This document shows positions 46,162 through 55,172 of a DNA stretch of 64,000 nt, piece by piece. Location of the stretch: NCBI RefSeq assembly GCF_009495355.1, contig NZ_VZAD01000040.1, forward strand, positions 1 to 64,000. The letters are read 5' to 3'. A model generated the notes under the pieces. It ran no database searches, was not told the origin of the DNA, and worked only from the letters and a program-made list of their open reading frames with translations. Position numbers and translations under genes: made by a program. The DNA is from Segatella copri (GTDB lineage Bacteria; Bacteroidota; Bacteroidia; Bacteroidales; Bacteroidaceae). The stretch's first letter is position 1. Every line of letters starts with the position of its first letter.

Positions 46162-46785
46162 TCACATGTCATTGTCCGTAGCCGAGATAAAGAGTCTCAT
46201 CTCTTCTACAGGATTCTCCGCATTTAGGATAGCTCCGCTTACCGCTATTCCTGTCACGCCAGTCTGCATGATGGCAGGAATATCCTGGTGCAGAATTCCT
46301 CCAATGGCGACGATGGGGAGCTGAATGTCATGAGCCTTCATCTGTGCCGTGATGTCCCGATAACCCTCCAGACCCAGCACTGGCGACAGGTTCTTCTTGG
46401 TAGTGGTAAACCGGAAAGGACCACAACCTATGTAGTCGGCTTCCTGACGAGAAAGCCGCTCCACATCTTCGAAGGTATTGGCAGTGCCTCCGATGATTTT
46501 GTTTCGTCCCAACATCTTTCGTGCCTCATCTACAGGCATGTCGTTCTTGCCAAGATGCACTCCGTCGGCACCAGTAAGCCCCACCCACTCCACATGGTCG
46601 TCGAGAATGAATGTGGCATGATATTCATCGCATAATCTTCTTATCTTCTTTGCCGCCCGAAGGAAATCTATTTCCATAGCGTCCTTCATGCGCAACTGAA
46701 TCCAACGGCATCCGCCCTGCAAAGCCAGCTTGGCGCCTTCTACATGGTCGTAACGCTCATTGGAATGGGTTATAAACTGTATCAT
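46162..46785 (-). CDS. thiE: thiamine phosphate synthase
   Basis: ThiE joins HMP-PP and thiazole phosphate to make thiamine phosphate. The 207-aa TIM barrel has all the expected motifs: WIQLRMKD, DGVHLGKNDMP, YIGCGPFRFTTTK, VAIGGI and GIAVSGAIL. It follows thiD by 76 bp and precedes thiC by 23 bp. The second, more divergent homologue at 43096-43683 is probably not redundant. Confidence 0.94.
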   Translation of the reverse strand: MIQFITHSNERYDHVEGAKLALQGGCRWIQLRMKDAMEIDFLRAAKKIRRLCDEYHATFILDDHVEWVGLTGADGVHLGKNDMPVDEARKMLGRNKIIGGTANTFEDVERLSRQEADYIGCGPFRFTTTKKNLSPVLGLEGYRDITAQMKAHDIQLPIVAIGGILHQDIPAIMQTGVTGIAVSGAILNAENPVEEMRLFISATDNDM

Positions 46786-46861
46786 ATTCTTTTTTTGTTT
46801 GTTTTCGTATTTTATGAGGGTTTAGGCTTAGTTGCGAAGAAAATATAAATAGGCTTTTTCT

Positions 46862-47677
46862 TTAGCAAATCTTCAATTTCTCGGGGTTGAAAAAATGGTC
46901 GACAGGACCATGTCCTTTTCCTATCTCCACATCCTTGCCTGCCTCTATGGCTTGCGACAGATAATCCTTGGCTTGAGCTATGGCCTGACACATTTCCAAG
47001 CCACGGGCCAAGAACGAGGCAATAGCGGAAGAGAGAGTGCAACCTGTGCCATGAGTATTGCGGGTTTCTATCGTGGCATGCTCGTAGACTTCGGTTCTGC
47101 CATCGGCAAGATAGAGTTTGTCTATCTTCCTGTCGCCTTCCAAGTGCCCGCCTTTTATCAGAACAGCCTCACAGCCTAACGACAGGATGCGCAGGGCCGC
47201 CTGATCCATGTCGTCTGCCGTCTGTATTGAGGTATGAGAAAGTACGGAAGCCTCGGGAATATTGGGTGTCAGCAAGTTGGCCATCGGCAAGAGTTGCCGA
47301 CAGAAGATATCGAGAGCATCTTGCTGCATGAGCATAGAACCGCTGGTCGACACCATAACGGGGTCGACAACAAGTGTAGTTCCAGGATAAAGTTTCAGCG
47401 TATCGGCTATGGTCTGGATAGTGGCCTTATCGTTCACCATTCCTATTTTGACAGTATTGGGCTGTATGTCGTCCATCACAGCCTTGATCTGACCTGCCAC
47501 AATTTCGGGTTCTATGGCTTGAATGGCCTGAACGCCCTGCGTATTCTGTACAGTAACAGCAGTAATGGCCGATGCCGCATAAACGCCCAATGCCGACATG
47601 GTCTTGATATCAGCCTGTACGCCTGCTCCTCCACAACTGTCGGAACCGGCAATGGTCAATGCACAAATATACCTCAT
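46862..47677 (-). CDS. thiD: hydroxymethylpyrimidine/phosphomethylpyrimidine kinase
   Basis: ThiD phosphorylates HMP and HMP-P. The 271-aa ribokinase-fold protein opens CALTIAGSDSCGGAGVQADIKT. VVDPVMVSTSGSML lies in the middle, and the catalytic NTHGTGCTLSSAIAS comes near the C-terminus. It is the first gene after the TPP riboswitch. Confidence 0.96.
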   Translation of the reverse strand: MRYICALTIAGSDSCGGAGVQADIKTMSALGVYAASAITAVTVQNTQGVQAIQAIEPEIVAGQIKAVMDDIQPNTVKIGMVNDKATIQTIADTLKLYPGTTLVVDPVMVSTSGSMLMQQDALDIFCRQLLPMANLLTPNIPEASVLSHTSIQTADDMDQAALRILSLGCEAVLIKGGHLEGDRKIDKLYLADGRTEVYEHATIETRNTHGTGCTLSSAIASFLARGLEMCQAIAQAKDYLSQAIEAGKDVEIGKGHGPVDHFFNPEKLKIC

Positions 47678-47754
47678 TTCAATCTACATTTTTCTTTAGA
47701 AGAAGAGGCGTACACACACGTACCTTACAAATAAAAGATAATACGGAATAGAAA

Positions 47755-47828
47755 TATCCCTGCGGCAGCATTATCTGCGTCAGGTTCTATGGGTATAATC
47801 TCAGCAGCACAACCGTGCAGCACCCCTT
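47755..47828 (-). promoter_or_regulatory. TPP riboswitch (THI box)
   Basis: On the minus strand the conserved elements appear in order: AAGGGGTGC (5' P1), CTGAGATTATACCC, GAACCTGA, ATAATGCTG, and CGCAGGGA (3' P1). It lies 80 nt upstream of thiD and should switch off the five-gene thiamine operon when TPP is plentiful. I see no convincing terminator between it and thiD, so control may be at translation. Confidence 0.95.
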
Positions 47829-47860
47829 ATTTCTTGTTGTTGATTTATTATTTTCGCTTA

Positions 47861-47892
47861 CAAAGATAAGCAATAATCGGCAACGAGCCAAC
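47861..47892 (-). promoter_or_regulatory. promoter of the thiamine operon
   Basis: On the minus strand GTTGG at 47888-47892, about 20 nt, then TATCTTTG at 47861-47868. The transcript would start roughly 25 nt before the riboswitch. Confidence 0.6.
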
Positions 47893-47915
47893 TATTCACG
47901 GATAATTTAAGATTT

Positions 47916-47966
47916 ATTCAAGAAAAGAAAAAGGCGCGTCGCAAGTAAAAACCTACGGCACGCCTT
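47916..47966 (-). terminator. intrinsic terminator of the OmpA-like gene
   Basis: The stem AAGGCGCGTCG with CGGCACGCCTT (about 47931-47941 with 47956-47966, one mismatch and one wobble) is followed on the minus strand by TTTTTCTTTTCTTG. Confidence 0.75.
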
Positions 47967-47992
47967 AGAAAGATATATCTTAATTCTTCTGT

Positions 47993-48847
47993 TTACTTAT
48001 CCTCTGGAGCCTTGTCGATGAGATCCATGAACTGGTCGAGCTTAGGAGTGATGATGATCTGAGTGCGACGGTTGCGCATCTTGCCCACCTCTGTATCGTT
48101 GGTTGTCACAGGGTTGTACTCACCACGGCCACCTGCTGTGAGGCGCTTAGGAGATACACCGAAGTGCTCCTGCAGATACTGTACTACAGATGAAGCACGC
48201 AGAGCTGAGAGGTCCCAGTTGTTGCGGATGTTCTTCATCTTAGGACTTGTGGTGCTTACAGGTACATTATCGGTATTACCCTCTACCAATACATCGTAGT
48301 CCTTATAGTCCATGATGATCTTGGCAATCTTGCTCAGAGTCTCCTGTGCGCGGCTGTTTACCTCATAGCTTCCACTCTGATAGAGCATATTGTCGGCCAA
48401 AGAGATGTAAACCACACCCTTGAGTACCTGTACGTCTACTTCCTTCAACTCTTCCTTGCTCAATGAGCGGGTCAGGTTGTTGGTAAGCACCATGTTGAGT
48501 GAGTCGCTCTTGCTCTTCACCTCTACCAAGTGACGGATGTACTGGTTAGACTCGTTAATCTGGTCAACGAGCTTCTCGATGCTGATATTGTTCTGGTTGG
48601 CGTTGTTCAAACTCTTGTCGAGAGCTGTCTGCATAGAAGAATAGTCCTTCTTCATCTGTGCGAGCTGATCCTCGAGAGTAGTAACGCGAGCCTGTGATGC
48701 AGCGAGTTGCTCCTTGGCTGCCTGATAATTACCGGTCAGTTCCTTATTCTCGGTCTGACAATTCTGTAACTCTTTTTTGCTGGCGCAGCTTGTTGCAAGC
48801 AGAGCGCCTGCCATTGCGATAATCGCTAAAGTCTTTGTCTGTTTCAT
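47993..48847 (-). CDS. OmpA/MotB-domain lipoprotein
   Basis: The protein has 284 aa from ATG 48847; the frame is open to 48913 but only this start gives a signal peptide. Lipobox LLATSC has Cys21. A coiled coil follows (about 35-125, QAAKEQLAASQARVTTLEDQLAQMKKDY). The OmpA-like peptidoglycan-binding domain is at about 165-275 (VLVEGNTDNVPV, NWDLSALRASSVVQYL, GRGEYNPVTTND, NRRTQIII). It probably tethers the outer membrane to peptidoglycan. It is a single gene with promoter -7 TAACTTTG at 48938-48945, divergent from purL across a repeat array. Confidence 0.93.
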   Translation of the reverse strand: MKQTKTLAIIAMAGALLATSCASKKELQNCQTENKELTGNYQAAKEQLAASQARVTTLEDQLAQMKKDYSSMQTALDKSLNNANQNNISIEKLVDQINESNQYIRHLVEVKSKSDSLNMVLTNNLTRSLSKEELKEVDVQVLKGVVYISLADNMLYQSGSYEVNSRAQETLSKIAKIIMDYKDYDVLVEGNTDNVPVSTTSPKMKNIRNNWDLSALRASSVVQYLQEHFGVSPKRLTAGGRGEYNPVTTNDTEVGKMRNRRTQIIITPKLDQFMDLIDKAPEDK

Positions 48848-48937
48848 ATTCTTCTCGTTTATTTTTTGCTTAGTTGATAAAATTAAGTTTTTGTAAAGGG
48901 TCTTCCTAAACATTAATTACATGCTTCTTTCATTATG

Positions 48938-48945
48938 CAAAGTTA
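48938..48945 (-). promoter_or_regulatory. -7 element of the OmpA-like gene
   Basis: It reads TAACTTTG on the minus strand, 91 bp before ATG 48847. No clear -33 is seen. Confidence 0.45.
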
Positions 48946-49101
48946 TGAATAAGACTGGAATAAAAGCCTTTTGTCAAATCCATTTATGGAATTTTAACCA
49001 CCTTTGAGCCTTTTCTTCTCATTTTTAACGATTTAACACGAATTATGGTCCCTTCTTCATTCACTTTTTCTATCGACAGAAGGCTTCATAGAAGACTCAT
49101 C

Positions 49102-49213
49102 CCGGTCATAATAGACGGCAAGGCCTGGTCGTAATAGATGACCGATGCCGGTCATAATAGATGACCGATATCGGCCATCATAGAGACTCCGGCCTGGCCG
49201 TCTATGAAGACTG
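49102..49213. repeat. 23-bp imperfect tandem repeats between ompA-like gene and purL
   Basis: Five units start near 49102, 49125, 49148, 49171 and 49193. Each contains a core close to GGTCATAATAGA (units 1-3 nearly identical, units 4-5 diverged). Junctions such as ATGACCGATGCCGGTCAT (about 49139-49156) have dyad symmetry. The block is GC-richer than the surrounding gap. It lies about 115 bp upstream of the purL -7 element and about 160 bp upstream of the divergent promoter. Confidence 0.7.
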
Positions 49214-49328
49214 ACTACATCCTGCAGAAAAAGAGCGCTGTACATCAAAAACAGGGCAGAAGAAATGCGAAAGTTTGATAAAAAACAAAAAAAACGAGCT
49301 TTCTCTTTGTTATCTCTCCTTTTTACAC

Positions 49329-49336
49329 TAACTTTG
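49329..49336 (+). promoter_or_regulatory. -7 element of purL
   Basis: TAACTTTG lies 45 bp before ATG 49382. It falls inside the upstream extension of the frame (to 49265), which argues for the later start. Confidence 0.55.
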
Positions 49337-49381
49337 CAGTCGAAAAGAAATACATTAACAATAAAAAGAGAAAAACTAAGT

Positions 49382-52300
49382 ATGATTCTTTTTTTCAGAA
49401 CTCCATCCAAGAGTGTGATAGCGACCGAGATTGACCACAAACCATCTCAGGACGAGATCAATGAACTTTGTTGGCTTTATGGTGACGCAACATTAGAGGA
49501 CGCCCAGCAGTTGCAGGGCTTCTATGTGGGTCCACGCCGTGAAATGATTACTCCCTGGAGTACGAATGCCGTTGAGATAACTCAGAACATGAGTCTTAAC
49601 GGCATTTCGCGTATTGAGGAGTACTTCCCCGTAGAAAGCGAGGACGCTGAGCACGACCCTATGCTGCAGCGCATGTACAACGGAATAGACCAGAATGTGT
49701 TCACCGTCAACCATGAGCCTGAACCCATCAAGTACGTAGACGACCTCGAGAAGTACAACGAAGAGGAAGGCTTGGCTCTCAGCGAGGACGAGATGGCTTA
49801 TCTCCACAAGTTGGAGAAAGAGAACGGACGTCCTCTTACCGACAGCGAAATCTTTGGCTTTGCACAGATCAACTCTGAGCACTGCCGCCACAAGATCTTC
49901 GGCGGACAGTTTATCATCGACGGCAAGGAGATGGAGTCTTCTCTTTTCAATATGATCAAGAAGACCACCAACGAGAACCCCAATAAGATTCTCTCTGCCT
50001 ACAAGGACAACGTGGCCTTCTCGCAGGGTCCTGTCATCGAGCAGTTTGCTCCTGCCGACCAGACCACCAGCGACTTCTTCCAGGTGAAGGATATCGAGAG
50101 TGTCATCTCGCTGAAGGCCGAGACTCACAACTTCCCTACTACTGTAGAGCCTTTCAACGGTGCTGCTACCGGTACTGGCGGTGAAATCCGCGACCGTATG
50201 GGTGGTGGTGTAGGCTCATGGCCTATCGCAGGTACTGCCTGCTACATGACTGCTTATCCTCGTCTGAAGGACGACAACGGCAAGAGCGATGTAGAGCGCG
50301 ACTGGGAAGACATCATGCCAGTGCGCAAATGGCTCTATCAGACTCCAGAGCAGATCCTTATCAAGGCATCTAACGGTGCTTCCGACTTCGGTAACAAGTT
50401 CGGTCAGCCTCTTATCACCGGTTCTGTGCTCACCTTCGAGCACGAGGAGAATGGTGAGAAGTATGCTTATGACAAGGTTATCATGCTTGCTGGTGGTGTA
50501 GGCTACGGCAAGAAGCGTGATTACAAGAAGGGAGAGCCACAGAAGGGCAACAAGGTGGTCGTTGTAGGTGGCGACAACTATCGCATCGGTCTCGGTGGCG
50601 GTTCTGTTTCTTCTGTAGATACAGGCCGCTACAGCAACGGTATCGAGTTGAATGCGGTTCAGCGTGCCAACCCTGAGATGCAGAAGCGTGCTTACAACTT
50701 GGTTCGTGCACTCGTTGAGAACGACGAGAACCCTGTAGTCAGCATCCACGACCACGGTTCTGCAGGTCACTTGAACTGTCTCTCTGAGTTGGTAGAAGAA
50801 TGCGGTGGCGAAATCGATATGTCTAAGTTGCCTATCGGTGACAAGACTTTGAGCGCCAAGGAAATCATCGCCAACGAGAGCCAGGAGCGCATGGGCTTAC
50901 TCATCGACGAAAAATATATCAGCGAGGTTCAGAAGATTGCCGACCGCGAGCGTGCTCCTATGTACGTGGTAGGCGAGACTACTGGCGATGCTCACTTCAG
51001 CTTTAAGCAGGCTGACGGCGTGAAGCCATTCGACCTCGATGTAGCTCAGATGTTCGGTCATACTCCTAAGACTGTAATGGTCGACGAGACCGTAGAGCGC
51101 AAATATGAGGATGTAACTTATTCTGCCGACAACCTCGACGAATACTTGCAGCGTGTTCTCCAGATGGAGGCTGTGGCTTGTAAGGACTGGTTGACCAACA
51201 AGGTGGACCGCTCCGTAACGGGTAAGATTGCACGTCAGCAGTGCCAGGGTCAGATTCAGTTGCCACTCTCCGATTGTGGTGTCGTAGCACTCGACTACCG
51301 TGGCGAGAAGGGTATCGTAACTGCTATGGGTCATGCACCTCAGGCAGGTCTTGCAGATCCTAAGGCAGGTTCTGTACTCTCTGTAGCAGAGTCATTGACC
51401 AATATCGTTTGGGCTCCATTGGCAGATGGTATGGACAGCATCAGCCTCTCTGCCAACTGGATGTGGCCTTGCCGCAGCCAGAAGGGTGAGGATGCTCGTT
51501 TGTACGAGGGCGTGAAGGCATTGTCAGACTTCTGCTGCGCCATCCACGTGAACGTACCAACAGGTAAGGACTCGCTCTCATTGACCCAGCAGTATCCTAA
51601 CGGCGAGAAGATCATCGCTCCTGGTACCGTTATCGTAAGTGCTGGTGGTGAGGTTTCAGATGTCAAGAAGGTGGTTAGTCCGGTTCTCGTCAACGACAAG
51701 AACTCAAGCCTCTATCACATCGACTTCAGCTTCGACGAGCAGCGCCTCGGTGGTTCTGCCTTCGCTCAGAGCTTGGGCAAGGTGGGCAGCGATGTTCCTA
51801 CCGTGAAGAACCCTGAGTACTTCGTTGACTGCTTCAATGCCGTACAGGAACTCATCAACCGCGGTTGGGTAATGGCAGGTCACGATATCAGCGCCGGTGG
51901 TTTGATTACCACTCTCCTCGAGATGACATTCGCCAACGTAGAGGGCGGTATGAAGATCAACCTCCATGACATAGCCGACAAAGACATCATCAAGACTCTC
52001 TTCGCAGAGAACCCAGGTGTTGTCATCCAGGTAAGCGATGCTCATAAAGATGAACTCAAGGCATTCCTCGAGGACAATGGCATCGGCTATGCCAAGATTG
52101 GTTATCCAGCTCCAGAGCTCCGCAAGATCATCATCAAGAAGGATGGCTTCGAGCACGAATTCGATATTGACGCCCTGCGCGACAACTGGTACAAGACTTC
52201 TTACCTCCTCGACCGCAAGCAGAGCATGAACGGCATGGCTAAGAAGCGCTACACCAACTATAAGAAGCAGCCTATTGAGATGAACTTCGGTTATGGTTTC

Positions 52301-53113
52301 AAGGGCACACTCTCCAGCTATGGTCTCGATGCCAACCGCCGCAAGCCATCTGGTATCAAGGCGGCAATCATTCGTGAGAAGGGAACCAATGGTGAGCGCG
52401 AAATGGCTTACTCTATGTACCTCGCTGGCTTCGACGTGAAGGACGTGATGATGACCGACCTTATCAGTGGTCGTGAAACTTTGGAGGATGTGAACTTCAT
52501 CGTATTCTGCGGTGGTTTCTCTAACTCCGACGTTCTCGGTTCTGCCAAGGGTTGGGCTGGTGCATTCCTCTACAATCCTAAGGCTAAGGAGGCACTCGAC
52601 AAGTTCTATGCCCGTGAGGACACTCTTTCACTCGGCATCTGTAACGGTTGCCAGCTGATGGTAGAACTCAACCTCATCAATCCTGAGCACAAGCATCGCT
52701 CACACCTCTGCCACAATACCAGCAAGAAGTTTGAGAGCACATTCCTGGGTTTGACAATTCCTCAGAACGACAGTGTGATGTTCGGTAGCCTGAGCGGTGA
52801 CAAGCTCGGTATCTGGGTAGCTCACGGCGAGGGTCGTTTCTACCTTCCTGAGCCAGAGGATCACTACAATGTGATTGCGAAGTACAACTATGCTGAGTAT
52901 CCTGGCAATCCTAACGGCAGTGACTACAACGTGGCAGGTATCTGCTCAGCAGATGGTCGCCACCTGGCAATGATGCCACACTTGGAGCGTGCCATCTTCC
53001 CATGGCAGAACGCCTGGTATCCGGCCGACCGTCGCAACGACGAGGTAACTCCTTGGATTGAGGCATTCGTCAATGCACGCCAGTGGATTGAAGAAAGAAC
53101 TTTGAAAAAGTAA
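49382..53113 (+). CDS. purL: phosphoribosylformylglycinamidine synthase, single chain
   Basis: PurL converts FGAR plus glutamine to FGAM in purine synthesis. The large single-chain form has 1243 aa from ATG 49382, chosen because a -7 promoter element precedes it and the 39-residue upstream extension is lysine-rich and atypical. The N-terminal PurS-like region, the FGAM-synthase domain (QINSEHCRHKIF, ETHNFPTTVEPFNGAATGTGGEIRD) and the second AIRS half are present. The C-terminal glutaminase has nucleophile Cys in LGICNGCQLM. It is followed 27 bp later by the chromate transporter genes, separated by a short-sequence repeat. Confidence 0.97.
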   Translation: MILFFRTPSKSVIATEIDHKPSQDEINELCWLYGDATLEDAQQLQGFYVGPRREMITPWSTNAVEITQNMSLNGISRIEEYFPVESEDAEHDPMLQRMYNGIDQNVFTVNHEPEPIKYVDDLEKYNEEEGLALSEDEMAYLHKLEKENGRPLTDSEIFGFAQINSEHCRHKIFGGQFIIDGKEMESSLFNMIKKTTNENPNKILSAYKDNVAFSQGPVIEQFAPADQTTSDFFQVKDIESVISLKAETHNFPTTVEPFNGAATGTGGEIRDRMGGGVGSWPIAGTACYMTAYPRLKDDNGKSDVERDWEDIMPVRKWLYQTPEQILIKASNGASDFGNKFGQPLITGSVLTFEHEENGEKYAYDKVIMLAGGVGYGKKRDYKKGEPQKGNKVVVVGGDNYRIGLGGGSVSSVDTGRYSNGIELNAVQRANPEMQKRAYNLVRALVENDENPVVSIHDHGSAGHLNCLSELVEECGGEIDMSKLPIGDKTLSAKEIIANESQERMGLLIDEKYISEVQKIADRERAPMYVVGETTGDAHFSFKQADGVKPFDLDVAQMFGHTPKTVMVDETVERKYEDVTYSADNLDEYLQRVLQMEAVACKDWLTNKVDRSVTGKIARQQCQGQIQLPLSDCGVVALDYRGEKGIVTAMGHAPQAGLADPKAGSVLSVAESLTNIVWAPLADGMDSISLSANWMWPCRSQKGEDARLYEGVKALSDFCCAIHVNVPTGKDSLSLTQQYPNGEKIIAPGTVIVSAGGEVSDVKKVVSPVLVNDKNSSLYHIDFSFDEQRLGGSAFAQSLGKVGSDVPTVKNPEYFVDCFNAVQELINRGWVMAGHDISAGGLITTLLEMTFANVEGGMKINLHDIADKDIIKTLFAENPGVVIQVSDAHKDELKAFLEDNGIGYAKIGYPAPELRKIIIKKDGFEHEFDIDALRDNWYKTSYLLDRKQSMNGMAKKRYTNYKKQPIEMNFGYGFKGTLSSYGLDANRRKPSGIKAAIIREKGTNGEREMAYSMYLAGFDVKDVMMTDLISGRETLEDVNFIVFCGGFSNSDVLGSAKGWAGAFLYNPKAKEALDKFYAREDTLSLGICNGCQLMVELNLINPEHKHRSHLCHNTSKKFESTFLGLTIPQNDSVMFGSLSGDKLGIWVAHGEGRFYLPEPEDHYNVIAKYNYAEYPGNPNGSDYNVAGICSADGRHLAMMPHLERAIFPWQNAWYPADRRNDEVTPWIEAFVNARQWIEERTLKK

Positions 53114-53140
53114 AAAGGTAAAAAAGTAAAAAGGTAAAAA
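53105..53140 (+). repeat. A-rich short-sequence repeat before chromate transporter gene
   Basis: Four to five alternating units of AAAAAGGT / AAAAAGT fill the 27-bp gap between the purL stop and the next ATG. The same unit recurs in inverted orientation at 55119-55166. Slippage here would change the spacing to the next gene. Confidence 0.6.
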
Positions 53141-53692
53141 ATGAATAATAGCGTAAGTTATCTTACATTATTCAAAACATTTACGAAGATTGGCATAGTC
53201 ACCTTTGGGGGTGGCTATGCCATGATTCCTATTATAGAATCCGAAGTCGTTGACAAGCATCATTGGATGACGAAGGAAGAGTTTCTCGATGCCATCGCTG
53301 TGACACAGACTTGTCCGGGAGCCCTGGCCATCAACATGAGTTCCATGCTTGGATATAAGTTGGCAAAATCTCCAGGAGCCATCATCTGCACTCTCGGAGC
53401 CTCACTTCCCTCTTTCCTCATCATATTGGCCATCGCCATGTTCTTCCATCAGTTCGAGGACAATAAGGTTGTGGCAGCTATGTTTGCCGGCATTCGTCCT
53501 GCAGTCGTTGCCCTGATAGCCGTCCCTACATTCTCACTTGCCAAGAGTGCACACATCACTTTTGCCAACTGCTGGATTCCCATTCTGTCTGCCATGCTTA
53601 TCTGGCTTCTGCACGTCAACCCCATCTGGGTCATCATTTCCGCAGCCGCAGCTGGCTACATTTACGGCAAGTTCATACTGCCTACAGAATGA
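53141..53692 (+). CDS. chromate transporter family protein, half 1
   Basis: The 183-aa inner-membrane protein has one CHR domain: TFGGGYAMIPIIESEVV at about 18-34, then a WMTKEEFLDAIAVTQTCPGALAIN motif and five or six hydrophobic segments. Bacteroidetes often encode the transporter as two short CHR proteins, and its partner is the next gene (97 bp gap). The physiological substrate is not established for the short-chain forms. Confidence 0.88.
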   Translation: MNNSVSYLTLFKTFTKIGIVTFGGGYAMIPIIESEVVDKHHWMTKEEFLDAIAVTQTCPGALAINMSSMLGYKLAKSPGAIICTLGASLPSFLIILAIAMFFHQFEDNKVVAAMFAGIRPAVVALIAVPTFSLAKSAHITFANCWIPILSAMLIWLLHVNPIWVIISAAAAGYIYGKFILPTE

Positions 53693-53789
53693 AGCCTCTG
53701 CTTATATATAATAAGGTGTAAGTCTTCAGAAAAGATGAATCTTCCAAGGTATAGATTTGTCTATTATCGATTCTTAATTATCTATTGAT

Positions 53790-54362
53790 ATGATTTTTCT
53801 TCAGCTTTTCCTCGTTTTTATCCAGATTGGCATCTTCGGTTTCGGAGGTGGCTACTCTATGATTTCCCTCATACAGGGACAAGTAGTAACACAATACCAC
53901 TGGATGACGATGCAAGAGTTTACTGATGTCGTTGCCATTTCGCAGATGACACCAGGTCCCATTGGCATCAATGCTGCTACTTATTGTGGCTATACTGCTG
54001 TACACAATGCAGGCTTGAGCGAATCAATGGCCATATTGGGAAGTGCAGTAGCTACATTTGCCTTGGTTCTTCCCTCTTTGATTTTGATGATTCTTATCAG
54101 CAAGATGCTGTACAAATATATGAACACCACAGCCATACAGAGCATTTTCATTGGTCTTCGCCCCGCCATAGTTGGGCTCGTAGGAGCTGCAGCCCTGCTC
54201 TTGATGAACCAAGAAAACTTCTCATCTCCTGCCGACCCCTGGCGATTCTATATCTCTATCGCGCTCTTCCTTGCCACCTTCTTTGGTGTCAAGTTTGTCG
54301 GCATCAACCCCATCCGCATGATATGCTACTCTGCTTTTGCCGGATTGCTGTTGCTGTATTAA
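53790..54362 (+). CDS. chromate transporter family protein, half 2
   Basis: The 190-aa CHR protein is homologous to the preceding gene (FGFGGGYSMISLIQGQVV, WMTMQEFTDVVAISQMTPGPIGIN). The two short CHR proteins are expected to form a heterodimer equal to one long-chain transporter. Length and motifs are complete, so this is not a frameshift of one gene. Confidence 0.88.
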   Translation: MIFLQLFLVFIQIGIFGFGGGYSMISLIQGQVVTQYHWMTMQEFTDVVAISQMTPGPIGINAATYCGYTAVHNAGLSESMAILGSAVATFALVLPSLILMILISKMLYKYMNTTAIQSIFIGLRPAIVGLVGAAALLLMNQENFSSPADPWRFYISIALFLATFFGVKFVGINPIRMICYSAFAGLLLLY

Positions 54363-54414
54363 CAGAGATTAAATTCTCCGAAACTGAACGAACATTCAAT
54401 ATATCTACGAAGGA

Positions 54415-54825
54415 ATGAAAAAACTATTATATTTTGCTGCAGTTGTAATTGCTGCCACCGCATCTGTCTCAACAGCCACCAGCTGCAAGTTTGCCCCATC
54501 GCAGAATGATGGAGACACAGTGGCTGCCAGCGAATTCTATCCAGAAGACACTTCGGCACTTCATGCCAAAAAGATGGCACGAATAAAGGCTCAGAAGGCC
54601 ATGACCGACAGTGTGGGAATATACTATATCGGAAGCGGATCTTCTAAGGAAAAACTACAATTGGTTTCCTATCCTTCAAGACGAGACACCTTTGAATACG
54701 GAAAGACTCGCCGCATCAAGGTTAAGGGTTGCGCTGATATCAACCACGTGGTACGTGTCGATTTCTATCTCCTCAATGGCAAAGACTCGCTCGTGAAAGC
54801 CGTCGAAGAAATCACACAGCAATAA
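54415..54825 (+). CDS. hypothetical lipoprotein, 136 aa
   Basis: The signal peptide has a lipobox-like STATSC (Cys24). A short acidic linker follows, then a beta-rich domain of about 75 residues (GIYYIGSGSSKEKLQLVSYP... HVVRVDFYLLNGKDSLVKAV). I know no family. It lies 52 bp after the second CHR gene on the same strand and is probably co-transcribed. Confidence 0.65.
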   Translation: MKKLLYFAAVVIAATASVSTATSCKFAPSQNDGDTVAASEFYPEDTSALHAKKMARIKAQKAMTDSVGIYYIGSGSSKEKLQLVSYPSRRDTFEYGKTRRIKVKGCADINHVVRVDFYLLNGKDSLVKAVEEITQQ

Positions 54826-55166
54826 CCATACCTCATTTTCAAAAACAAGCCCGTTTATTCCCAAATAAGTCTTCAAATATATTGTCAAGAACTGAAGTTT
54901 AGCATGTATGGAAGTTATAGAAGTTAAAGAAGTTATCACTTCACTCGGTCGTTAGAAGTTATAGCCAATAGCCTTTTGGATGTATACTTAGCTACAAAGC
55001 ATATGGCTCTAACTTCTCTAACTTCTTTAAATTCTTTAACTTCCCCATCTACGAAAGTCGAGTCAAGAATAAGAGAAAGACAAGATTCTCTCATTCTTGA
55101 CAAAAAAGCGGTGCATTTTTACCTTTTACTCTTTTACCTTTTTTACCTTTTTACCTTTTTACCTTT
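54826..55166. repeat. repeat-rich convergent intergenic region
   Basis: No gene is seen here. There is a 9-bp-type repeat GAAGTTAAA/GAAGTTATA at about 54910-54962. A near-inverted block of TAACTTCT units follows at about 55013-55045. A 16-bp hairpin GTCAAGAATAAGAGAA with its complement (55062-55077 with 55086-55101, one mismatch) lies next. At 55119-55166 runs TTTTTACC repeats, the inverse of the repeat at 53105-53140. The hairpin may serve as a terminator for either converging gene, but no T run follows it. Confidence 0.6.
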
Positions 55167-55172
55167 AAAAGG

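Noticed and set aside
49265..49381. Upstream extension of PurL
   Set aside because: A -7 promoter element lies inside it and the extra residues are lysine-rich and unlike PurL N-termini; the start at 49382 fits better.
49057..49440. 127-aa minus-strand ORF over the purL upstream region
   Set aside because: It runs across the 23-bp repeats and the purL promoter and start; the peptide is low-complexity and repeat-derived.
53141..54362. Single chromate transporter broken by a frameshift
   Set aside because: Both halves are complete CHR domains with their own start and stop and a 97-bp gap, the normal short-chain pair arrangement.
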